Origin: Astropecten irregularis
Lineage: Eukaryota; Echinodermata; Asteroidea; Paxillosida; Astropectinidae
Length of the DNA: 64,000 bases
Direction: 5' to 3'
Assembly (NCBI GenBank): GCA_963971285.1
Contig: OZ020252.1
Span: 16,157,662 to 16,221,661, forward strand
Below are positions 50,001 to 62,000 of this stretch, piece by piece. Each line of letters opens with the position of its first letter. Position 1 is the stretch's first letter. A program made the position numbers and the translations under genes. Under the pieces are notes generated by a model that did not search any database, was not told where the DNA came from, and was given only the letters and a program-made list of their open reading frames with translations.

Positions 50001-53000
50001 AAGCTGATCAAATAAGTCGGAACAGCTCCGTGTTCGTCCACGAACACTTAAATGTCTATAGTTGAAGTGTGAGGTTCGACCCTTTAAGACACAAGACGCA
50101 AGATGATGAAAATGTTTGCGACATATCTATGCTATAGGGAACAAGTCTGGATAAGATGACCAAAATGGATGTCAGAATGCCTGTGTAAAAAGTCTATGGG
50201 ATTTTGGAGTTGAAGAAGAAGAGGAGGAAGAAGAAGAAGAAAAAAATCCGCACAAAAGCAAAGGCCTTTTCCTTTCCGCTTACACTTGAAAAAAGCCAAT
50301 AATGCTTGGAGGTGGGAGGGCCTGACGTTTTGATCCAAACAAGATCAATCTCAAAGGCTTTGAGAAAGATCCTACAATGATCGAAACGCCAGGCCCTCCT
50401 AACTCCAATCAGTTTGAGAATTTTTGTGTTTGAAAAGGTCCTGGTAGGATCAAAATGTCTAACTCTGTGCATTTGATATTAAAGATGTTGACTGATTATG
50501 AGCATTTTGAAGCAGGTTATTACTTTTCTCCACTAAACTTGTATTACGTGACAAATCCTTAGTTTGAGAAGTACACGTACTTGTTTGTTTGTTTTTTCAG
50601 GTGCTCGTTCAAGTATTTCGTGCTTGTCTCACACTTGCTTCCTCGTTGTCTGTCCATAGGTTAGGGTACAAAGGCTGTTGCTATCCTGATACCTAAGTGT
50701 TGCCATTATTTCTTATCAATGTTATGTGCATCATTAATGATATTTATGGTTATCAGTGACAAAATATGTACGATTGTGCTTTCTCACTGTATAAATATTG
50801 ACAGCATTGAATAAATGTTCTCTTGATACCCGGGTTATTGAGGTAAACACTTCACAATGAGTATCATAGACATCACACCTAACAAGTCTTGTGACAATCC
50901 AATCAGACATTGTTTAATTTTTGGAATAAAAATAATCCTTTTTGATGACGTCATAATGACGGGTTCTACGGTTTTCAAAAATCAAATCTCATGTTTGGAT
51001 CCGTAACTATGGGAACGATGTAAGCGCAACGTGAAATGGAAACTTTCTTGGAGTATCATAGACATCACACCTAACAAGTCTTGTGACAATCCAATCAGAC
51101 ATTGTTTAATATTTGGAATAAAAATAATCCTTTTTGATGACGTCACATTTAATTTAACAGCAGCATGCACATCTAAAGGGTCTAACAAAGCTTTTACAAA
51201 AAGAACCATTACAGTAGCACTTACCATTCTTGAGATATACTGCTAACAAAAAATCAAACTTTTGATGACGTCATGATGACGTCACAGTAAATTTCGTGCC
51301 AGCATGCACAACTACATGATGTTACAAAGCAATTTTGCAAAAAGAATAATTTCTGTAGCATTTGTCGTTCTCTGGATACGTTGCCCACAAAATTGACTAA
51401 TCAAATATTCAAATGACTGTCACGTAGCTTATTAATTAAGAATTAAAAAAAAAACTCAACGCTAGGATTAACTTGAGCTTATAAGCTTTCATAAGATACC
51501 TCATATAAGCTGATCAGAAAAAGATTACAATATGATATAGACTAAACAAATTTAGTACACAAAGCTACGGAAACAGCGCTGATAAAGTATAATAATAAAA
51601 ACCAGCACAAAAACTAAACCTGTTCCCACACCGGAAATGTCGGAACAGCTAAAAAGAAACAAAACAAATTCTATTTTCTTTCCAAAATAAAAGTATTAAT
51701 TTTAAGAGAATAAACTCGAATTTGAAGTTGTAGAGACTCACACTGCTTTGCAGCAGCTTGCCACTACGGAATATGTCAGATAAACAAAACATGAGGTTTT
51801 TCCGAATTATGATATAAAATACTTCACATTACCTAATACGTATCAAAACGTTTGGTTATTGCTTTAAAAGTGACCATATTTCGATGTATCAAACTAGTTT
51901 GAACCCAATCGAATGTAGGGCGACTACAAAATTTGAGTATTTGCCCCTTTAAGGAAGTACGATGTGACATATGGTGACGGCATGATAAAACTTCCCAACT
52001 AAGATACAATTCAAGTTTGAACCCAATCGGATGTAAGGTTGCTTCATAATTGAAGTGTGAGGTTCGACCCTTTAAGACACAAGACACAAGATGATGAAAA
52101 TGTTCGCGACATATCTATGCTATAGGGAACAAGTCTGGATAAGATGACCAAAATGGATGTCAAAATGTCTGTGTAAAAAGTCTATGGGATTTTGGAGTTG
52201 AAGAAGAAGAGGAGGAAGAAGAAGAAGAAAAAAAATCCGCACAAAAGCAAAGGCCTTTTCCGCTTACACTTGAAAAAAGCCAATAATGCTTGGAGGTGGG
52301 AGGCCTGACGTTTTGATCCAAACAAGATCAATCTCAAAGGCTTTGAGAAAGATCCTGCAATGATCGAAACGCCAGGCCTTCCTAACTCCAATCAGTTTGA
52401 GAATTTTTGTGTTTGAGAAGGTCCTGGTAGGATCGAAATGTCTAACTCTGAGCATTTGATATTAAAGATGTTGACTGATGAGCATTTTGAAGCAGTTTAT
52501 TACTTTTCTCCACTAAACCTGTATACGTGACAAATCCTTAGTTTGAGAAGTACACGTAATTGTTTGTTTGTTTTTTCAGGTGCTCGTTTAAGTATTTCGT
52601 GCTTGTCTCACACTTGCTTCCTCGTTGTCTGTCCATAGGTTAGGGTACAAAGGCTGTTGCTATCCTGAAACCTAAGTGTTGCCATTATTTCTTATCGATG
52701 TTTATGTGCATCATTAATGATATTTATAGTTATCTGTGACAAAATGTACGCTTGTGCTTTCTCACTGTATAAATATTGACAGCATTGAATAAATGTTCTC
52801 TTGATACCCGGGTTATTGAGGTTAACACTTCACAATGCATCCCAGTAATGTACCTGGATCATGCAGCGACAAAAGAAAATATATCTTCTTTTGATTCCAT
52901 TGCCAACAATTGTTCGGCTGCCATGTAAGAGGGAGTGCCCAGGGACGTATCCCTCACAACAGATAGCTTTATAAACAGGGTACTACAGGTGCAGGTGCCA

Positions 53001-56000
53001 TATTAACGTTGGAGCAAGTGCAACAAACATCATGAGTTCCAAACAGAGCTTGGTCCTGTCTCTATTCACCCCATTTGAGCGGCATGAAAGGCCGTTGCCA
53101 ATTTACTTTGGCACAAGCCGAAGCGAGATCCCGATGCAAGGCTTTCTCCCTATGGTCGCTGGAGCTTCGCATTTCATCAGTCCAGATGATTTGGGAGGAT
53201 TTGCGGAGAAAACCCCGATGCTAGATATTCTGCCTACCGGTATTGGCCTCTTACCCAAGGGTAAGCAGTTCTCCATCTTTAAGAAGTCTCATGCTGAGGA
53301 AGCAGCTTCGGTGGTCGACTACCTCCTCTCCGGTGACTTCAAGAAGTTCATTGAAAATGCTGCTCATCTCAAGAAAACCCTCAACGAAGGCATCTACCTG
53401 TATGCCGTCTCCACGGCCATGATACATCATGAGGAGAGTGAAGGAGCTCTACTGCCACCCCTCTGGCAGGTCAATCCACGGAGTTACTTCCCGTGGCCGG
53501 CTATAAAGTGCGCCTACGAGACTGCTCACCGTCTTGAAGATGATGCTACAGACAGCCCATCTCGTCCTCCTTTTATCACCGGTACTCACCGCGATCCTGA
53601 GTTCAAGTTAGCCTGGTGGAGACAGGATTGTGCACTCAATGCTCACCATTACCACTGGCATCAGGTAAATCTTTCTCTGTAGAGAATATCTAATAATCAA
53701 TCATTAACTTTAATGGTTTAGGAACAGAGTACCCTGTCTCCAGATGTACCAGATACAGTGGCCTATTTAGGGAGGGGGAGCAAAGGGAGCACATTCCCCA
53801 AGTGCCACTTTTTTTTAATTACAAAGGAAAAAAAATAAAAATTTAAAAAAAGTTGTTGAAGTTACCATCCAATGAAGAAAGAAAGATTCCAATTTTAAAT
53901 TGTCTGATTTTATTTTTTATTTGTTTTCATTGGCATCAGAAATTGGAATTAGGGGCATTTCCAGATTCGGAAACTGTCAATCTTTCAGGTGTATCAAACT
54001 TCAAACTTACTTTTTTTCAGGAAAGTCTTTTAATAACTGTATGTTGATTTCATACTGTGGTCATCATCACTTGTTGTATTTGAACATTTGACATGAACTG
54101 TCTGTGAATTTTCTAATCATCATTTTAACTTTTCACAATCTCTTGTGGGAAAGGTTTATCCGTGGCTAGGTGTTAAAGGAGTGATCAAAGAACGACAGGG
54201 AGAGCTGTTCTACTACATGCACCAGCAGATGCTTGCTCGCTATGATGCTGACAGAATGGGACTTGGCATGCTACGAGTAGAACCCTACATCAATTGGAAT
54301 CAACCTATACAGGTACAATTTAACCCTAACCCCTTTAGGTTCTTGCTCTAGGAAGCATAATGAATGCAAAATACTTCAATGGTTGGCCAAAGGTTTGGTA
54401 GGGATTGGTACTGAACCTGACTTCAAGCTGCTCCAACTGTTGTATTTTGATTGATTTGGTATGGATGTATCTATGCCTTTGTGTGTGACTAGAGGAGGAC
54501 TGTCCCAAACCCAACAAAATGACACAATGCTTTTGAACAAACAAAATATATGCCAGTGCACTACCTCAAATTCCAACAGCAACTATACTATAAACCATGG
54601 GTAACCTTTACCCACAAAATAAATGCCAGTGCACTGCCACAAACTCCAAAACTTGTTATCAAGCATGCCTGTCTCATGCCTTTTGAAACAGTTTGCTGCT
54701 TTCCTAACAGGAGGGGTACAATCCCCAGCTGAGTGATTACTATGGCACCTATCAGTTTGCCGCCCGACCTGCTGGGATGATTCTTTCTGACAACTGGCGT
54801 GATCCGACTGAACCTACTCTGGTCATCGGACAAGAATATCTCCGCAATCGCCTACTGGATGCCATCAACACTGGCAAGTTTAGGAAGGCAAGTTCCATGT
54901 TTTTCCTCCCTTGAAAAACTTCTGACTCCTTTTCCCTCACCAAATGTGTTGTTTTCTTGTTAATCACCTGGTTGTAATCTTTCCACTCTAGCCCGATGGT
55001 ACAGACGTAGATGTGAACATAGATAATCTAGGCGCTGCCGTGGAGGCCAACATTGAATCTCCCAATCCAAGTTTATACGGCTATGCAGGAATTCATAACC
55101 TGGGCCATGACATCCTTTCAGCAATCACGGACCCAGACAACCGTTATCAACAGGTATTTACAGACTTCACTTTAACCCCAAAATTAGTTTTCTCTGGTGA
55201 TCAGAAGGATATGTATACGGTAGCTGATTTGCTGTAACACCATGAGGCATAAATGATACTCTTTTTATGAGTTTGCGTGGCTCTGAAAAGAGCTGCTTAT
55301 AAAATTAGACATTCCGGCCAGTATACTCTGGCTGTATTCAGAAAAATGCTGCAGCTGCGAGGTGGAGACTGAAATAGTAGTTCTATTGTGTATATAGTCT
55401 CCACCTAGGAGCTGCAGCATTCTCCTGAAGATAGCCAGAGTATACTGGCCGGTACGTCGAGTTAATAACCGGCTCTCTTTAGAGCCACCCAAACCCATAA
55501 AAAGATAATACATCTCATGATGTTACGGCAAAATCAATTACCTGATGTACTTCCACCATACATAGCCTTTTTAAAATCCAACTGATCACAAGGATAACTA
55601 GAGTTTATGGCTGTTGGAAACAGCACATAAGGCTTTTTCACATCTGATATAAATTGCTTCTCAACTTATTAATACGATGCTACTGCAGGTTTTAAGTAGA
55701 GGTCACAGATGTTAACCAATGTGTCACAAAGCAAGACCTTCAAAAACATTGACATTTGGCGAAAGAATCATGACCGTAGATCTTACCACTTTTGGTGAAA
55801 GAATCAACTTCATATCTCAAACCGTTGAGTTTTTGTTGATTTTTGAAGATTTTGATTATTATTCAAATCGCTTGTAATTCGACACCTGATGATGACGTAA
55901 ATGTTGTGCATACAACTACCCTACAGGGACTTTGTTTTGACCAAGTTTGCTTAAAATCGGCAGTTTAAAAGTGGCCAAAGTGGCTCCGACAAAGGTCTAT

Positions 56001-59000
56001 GGTAACTCAAAACGTCAAGAAGAAGAAGAAGAAAAAAAAAAACGAAACAAACAATAACTTTTCCGTTGAACACGGAAAAGCCCCAACAAAAAAATCAAAT
56101 CAAAAACAATACCTTCTCCGTTGAACACGGAAAAGCCAAAAAAATTAGAACAAAAACAATTGTAATAATTGGAGAAAAAACATGTATCTTTATAAGGAAA
56201 TGGGCTGCATTGCTATGCAAGTTGAATACTAATAAAATATATGTAATTTGCTTTTAATCAATCCAAGCCTGGAGGTGTCATGGGCGACATTTCGGCGGCT
56301 ATTCGAGATCCGATTTTTTTCCGCTGGCACAAATTCATCGATGACCTGTTTTTTAAGCATAAGATCACTTTGGCGCCATACCTTCCAAATCAGCTGGAAT
56401 TCAAGAATATTACGGTGACTTCTCTTGAGGTTAAGGTGAGTCCGTGCATTGTCAAATTCAAATATTTTTTTATCATATACGACACAGTTTATACAAATCA
56501 TTTCCATTTCTGAAATTGTAACGATGAGGGGAGTAAGTAGCACTTGGTATTATGACAGACGGCCGGCTTCGGTACAGATTTTGTGGTAAGAACTTTGTGG
56601 TAAGAAATTTTGCAGGTCAACAAGGTAAATTATGTGAAAACATTTTGGAACCACAAGTAAAATTGAGAAAAGATATTGTCCCTCAAAGTTCCCAGTCGGT
56701 TTCCACTTGTCAAACTTAGGCAACCAACAAGAAAAGTATCGGATCAGTTCGATGAGTAGTTACGCATACCCGGAGTCCATAGACAATTGTACGCTTACTT
56801 CATGAACAGCTTCACTGCCAGCATAGAATTAGCACAACAAAGATGTATTGTCATATGATGGAAATGAGTCCGCTGAGCTGGCCGTTCGCCTGTAACTCAC
56901 AATAAATTTAAGTCCACTGTCTTCGTGGACTCCGTGGAGGGACAGTTTTGAGGGTACGCCTCAACCGATGATGTATCAAATAGACCAACTCCTCTACTCT
57001 GTCATTACAGGTGGCGACCAGTGGTCAGGATGTTCCTTCAAACCATCTGACAACTCGAATGGAGAAGAATTCAGTTAACATTGCACATGACATGTTCCTG
57101 GCTCCACATGAGCAGTTCAAGACAAATACCGACGTGAATGTAAGTATTTGGCAAAACTTGTTTGCTTTCACTACAAATATCGCAAAAGCCTGAGAGACTC
57201 ATTGATAAGATGTTGTTTTCATCCACTAAGGTCACCGGGAGTATTTTAGTGCTGCCAATGCAGCCAGCAAAACCTCAGTTTCTGCCTCCTCTTCCTATTC
57301 TAATAATTTGCTTTGCATTTTTTTTTTTATTATTCAGTTGTTATGAAGAGGAAAATAAATGTTGCGAAACTGAAAAAAATGATATTCAAATTCTTCTCTG
57401 GCATCTTCTTTTCAATTCAACAGGTCACTGTGCAACAGATAAACCATGACGAGTTTGACTACTTCATCAAAATCACTAATGCGACTGAGAAGAAAGTCAA
57501 GGCAGCGGTTCGTATTTTCATGGCTCCAACTTTTGACGAATACGGTGACTTTCAATCGCTTGACGTGCAGAGACGCCTCTGTATTGAGATGGATAAGTTT
57601 GTGACTACACGTGAGTAGAATCTTGAAATCAGTGGAAATTTTTTTTAAAAATCGTGAGAAAAATAATAAGAATGAGATTTTAATCAAAATTAATTGAATA
57701 ACAATCCCATCTTTTATCTCACAGTTACTGGGAAAACCAAAGCTCAATAACTTTCGAGCACAGTCATATGCCTATGTGTCCATAGGAAGGAATGGGAATT
57801 CGTGCACCAATTGTGAATGAAACTGATTCTATCATCAAACATTCAGACGTGGCTTAGCATGAACCTAGGTTCATTTGAACTCTACTGTAGATATGCTGAA
57901 AAGCATAATTCAAAATGATTGGCCCACAGATCTTCAACATTCGATTTGATTTTGGTATCAATAAGCCTTTCGCGAATTAAAATTGCCCTTTTTCAGGGCA
58001 AGCTTTTCCTAATACTGTAGTTATTAATTTACAAACGTCTTGCACCACTGTTAATAATGGCACAAAGGAACCAGTCCATTCCAGAGATGGGTATGGATAT
58101 GTAAAAGCTTGCAAAGAAAATGTGCCATAGCAACAGTGTGTTTAGTGTTTATGTGCAAGAAGCCTGTGTGGCAAACATAATTCAGATTTAACTTGCAAAT
58201 GGCTTATTCGCCAATAACTTGCTGCTTTTTGCACACATGTATATGTGTGTTTTTTCTTTCAATGATGAGGTCTGATTTTCATTTGCAGTGGAATCTGGTG
58301 CCAACTCCATCAAACGTAGCTCAGAGCGCTCCTCAGTCATCAAACCACGCGAGCTGACCGTACACGAGCTGAAGAATAGACCCACTACGAAAGAAGATAA
58401 ATCAGGTAGCGGTAAGTGCGTCTGCAGGTTGGACCGCTACTGCGAATGCGGATGGCCCCAACATATGCTTCTGCCGCGTGGTACCACAACCGGTATGAAA
58501 TTTGATTTGTTTGTAATGGTTACCGACTGGGCTGCCGATAGCAGCACTGATGATCTGGACCGGGGTACCAGTTATTGCGGTGTTAAAGACCAAACCTATC
58601 CAGACAAGAAAGCGATGGGCTTTCCATTTGACCGAAAGGTTGACAGCATCAAATATCCAAGTCTCTACAAGTTTGCAGAAAGTTTCTCTAACATGACGAC
58701 CACCCCGATCATAATTAAGTGGGTAGACAATGAAAACCAGTAAAAAGGGATTCATTTTTGCCTTTCACCGAAAGAACAAAAATGAACATTCCATGAATGA
58801 CCAGAACGAAACAGTCTTAAAAGTAATTCTACTAAATAAGAAACAAATAGATTTTAAAATTACATTCTACAGTACAGCTACTGTACCTTCCTCTTCAAAA
58901 ATATGAAATAATTCAACAGCACAAATGAATACATAATGTTAATTTGTCAAAAGAGTGGATACTGAGTTTGCCTTGCTTATTAGTTAGTTGTCTGTAAGCA

Positions 59001-62000
59001 ATTAGAAGTTGAAGTTAGATAATAGCTGTGTGGGAATTAGTAAAACAATTTTTTATAATCGAGTGGCTCATTAATAGTGAAACACTGTGCTGCTATAGAG
59101 GGCGCCATTTAGCTGACATGTTTAATGTACCGGTACTCGTACATTAACGCAGGTTTTTGTAGGTAGCTATAGCTAAAAAAATTGGTACGAAATGTTAATT
59201 GTTTATTAGTGTTTACAAATCAATAGTAATTAATGGTTCAAGTATTAGTGGCTATCTAAAGTGGACAAGTCATTTCAAAAAGTTCTTCAAAAATGGGAAC
59301 TTCTTGTTTTGAATTTATATTTCTGGGAATTTTAAGGATATTTTTGTCAGTTGCGTTTTTTCTATAATCCATATGTCAAATATATATGACACTAGAATTT
59401 AGATTTGAAAAAGTAATTAGCTCAACAAATCTTATTTCAAAGTGCTTGTAGGTGGTGTGACGTGACTAACCAAAAAAAATGATATTTTTCTTGTAGTAAA
59501 TTTAGTGCATGAGTTTCTTAGTTTTAAGATTTGACATTTGTTATTCATTCTAGTGACGATATCCAATGTGAAAACTGGGTTCTTTTTGACGTAACTGTTA
59601 ACTGTTTACATGTAATACTGTAAGGTGATGAAAACCTGTAACGTGTTTAACCATGTAATGTGAAAAACCATATATATGTAATGTGAGTAACCAAGATATA
59701 AGGGTAAAAGTGAAGACTATGGGGGTTAAAGTTTCTTTCAGAGTGCACAAATAGGCTTCACATATAAAAAGGCACGCAAATTTCTGATTTTTGAACAAGG
59801 ACAGTAAAATGTGATTTATACCCATGATACATTGCTCACTGTCTTGTCCATAACCACATGAAAATTGTGGAAACTGTTGACTTAAGGTAACTTTAGAGTA
59901 GTTGAGGTATCCGCTGCGATATTGGATTAATACCCTGCTGACCCCAGCTAACTTGGTAGTCTAGCGGTATGGCATCTGCGCTAGTAAGCAGGAGGTTAGG
60001 TTCGAATCCCACGTATCGTACCCGCTGTGATATTGGATTAATACCCTGCTGACCCCAGCTAACTTGGTAGTCTAGCGGTATGCATAGAGTTAAATAAAAA
60101 ACTAGAGTGTGCACTCTGCGCGTGTTGCTCGAACCATGGCCAGCGCCATTGCATTAAGGAAACAAGGGAAAACGCGCGCGTCCCGTTTCAAACTGTGCGT
60201 ACATATTCTTACCCCGGTTCGTGCGCGCAGCATTGTGCATAAAATATACGTCGCGTCACGCACAGTGCGCGCAGTTCTTCGAGTAACATCCGGGTACCGT
60301 TTTTAGACTCTACTGCGGTTGCTCAGTCACCCCAACTAAAATGGCGGCTGCGCGTCCGTGCCAGAGTGCCGAGAGCACGCACATTGAATACGAAGCGCGC
60401 ACTCTAGTTTTTTATTTAACTCTATGAGCGGTATGGCATCTGGGCTAGTAAGCAGGAAGTAAGGTTCGAATCCCACGTATCGTACCCGCTGTGATATTGG
60501 ATTAATACCCTGCTAACCCCAGCTAACTTGGTAGTCTAGCGGTATGGCATCTGCGTTAGTAAGCAAGAGGTTGTGGGTTCGAATCCCACCTGAGCCAGTG
60601 CATGATTTTGTTCATGTGCACTCAAATTGCACTGAGTAAACCTAACTAGCATAAGTTTGGATTGTTTCAGATTTTTCAAAATGTGCAGAGCAGAACATGC
60701 TTCAAAGTTGATGGTTATGTAGATTAAGTCATTAAATATGCGAAATTTTGTTTTTAAAAATTGTTGCTATAATGAAGTATCTGTTCATCCTACATCAGCA
60801 GCCGATTTCACAAAATGTTGCGTAAATTACGCAACGTACAAATGTTGCGTAAGTTTCATGAAACGGCCATAACTTGTGCAACCAAGGCAGGAAAATGTTT
60901 AACAAAATGTTGCGTACGTAACATTTGAAGTTTTGTGAAATCGGCTGCTGGAAAAGAACAAACATTGTAAAAGTTCATTTGTTGCTTCGAGACCTTTTGA
61001 GTTTCTGCACTTTGTAACGTGAATATCTGTAGCGTAAGCAGTGTGATCATGTTTGTGGATTCCACTAAAAAATAAAGCGTATAGAGCAGATGTGTTCCTT
61101 GTACTATTTACATCTCATGAAGAGGATTTTTATCCAGTTGAAAGAATTTTTCAAAGCTTGCATGTGTTAGGACACTTTTTGATTATAATTAAAGCTTGCC
61201 TTTTTATGCTTGTCCGAAATCGTAACGTGAGTATTAACTGATTTTGTGTGCCCCTTTTGTGTGTGATTTTGTGTGAATCATTCTTATGTATTCTTAAAAT
61301 TGTTACCTTTCATTCTAAGGTAGGCTTGGATATACCTTATCTACTATAGAGATAACATGACCTCAACTAGTGCTGGGCTTTTTATCCAGATATATAGGTT
61401 AACCGACCCAGATTTAATCATTCGGTTACAAATTTTCACTAACCGTTAACCGAAACTGAAAGGGAAAAAAACCGAGACCAACGTTTGGCTCATGCTCAAC
61501 AACCCAAAAAGTTTCATCTGTAGAATTTCAGTCAGTTATTTTGTCCATTTTGCCAAGTAGAAACACGCTTTTCACAAACTGGATCTAAAAGAAACATTTG
61601 CATGTACTGGTTCTAAATGCTTGATTTAAAAAAACAACATCGTAAAAGGTATTCCGAAAGTGACGATCACATTGAAGAAGACATATATACCATAAATCGC
61701 ACATGTCATGCATGTTGCAAGTGATTACATAGGTTAAAAAACTGTTAACCTGATTTTTTTTGCAATCAGTAACCGGATATGAAATGACTCGATTTTGCCC
61801 AGCACTAGGCTCAACTTTTACAACAAAGACCGGTGACTTGGTAATGAGGCCTGTAAAAACAAAACCCTTCCAAAAATCCAGGGCTGAAAGGGATAGGCCT
61901 ATAAAACTTAGCAGAGCAAATGACATAAGGCCCTGAAACTAACCAAATTTCCTTGTGTACGTACATGATAACATAAAACAAAGCAAAGTGGTGCACAATC

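Noticed and set aside
60109..60306. Arg-rich 65-codon frame inside the Mutator-like element
   Set aside because: No transposase motif. It is a GC-rich interior of a non-autonomous element.
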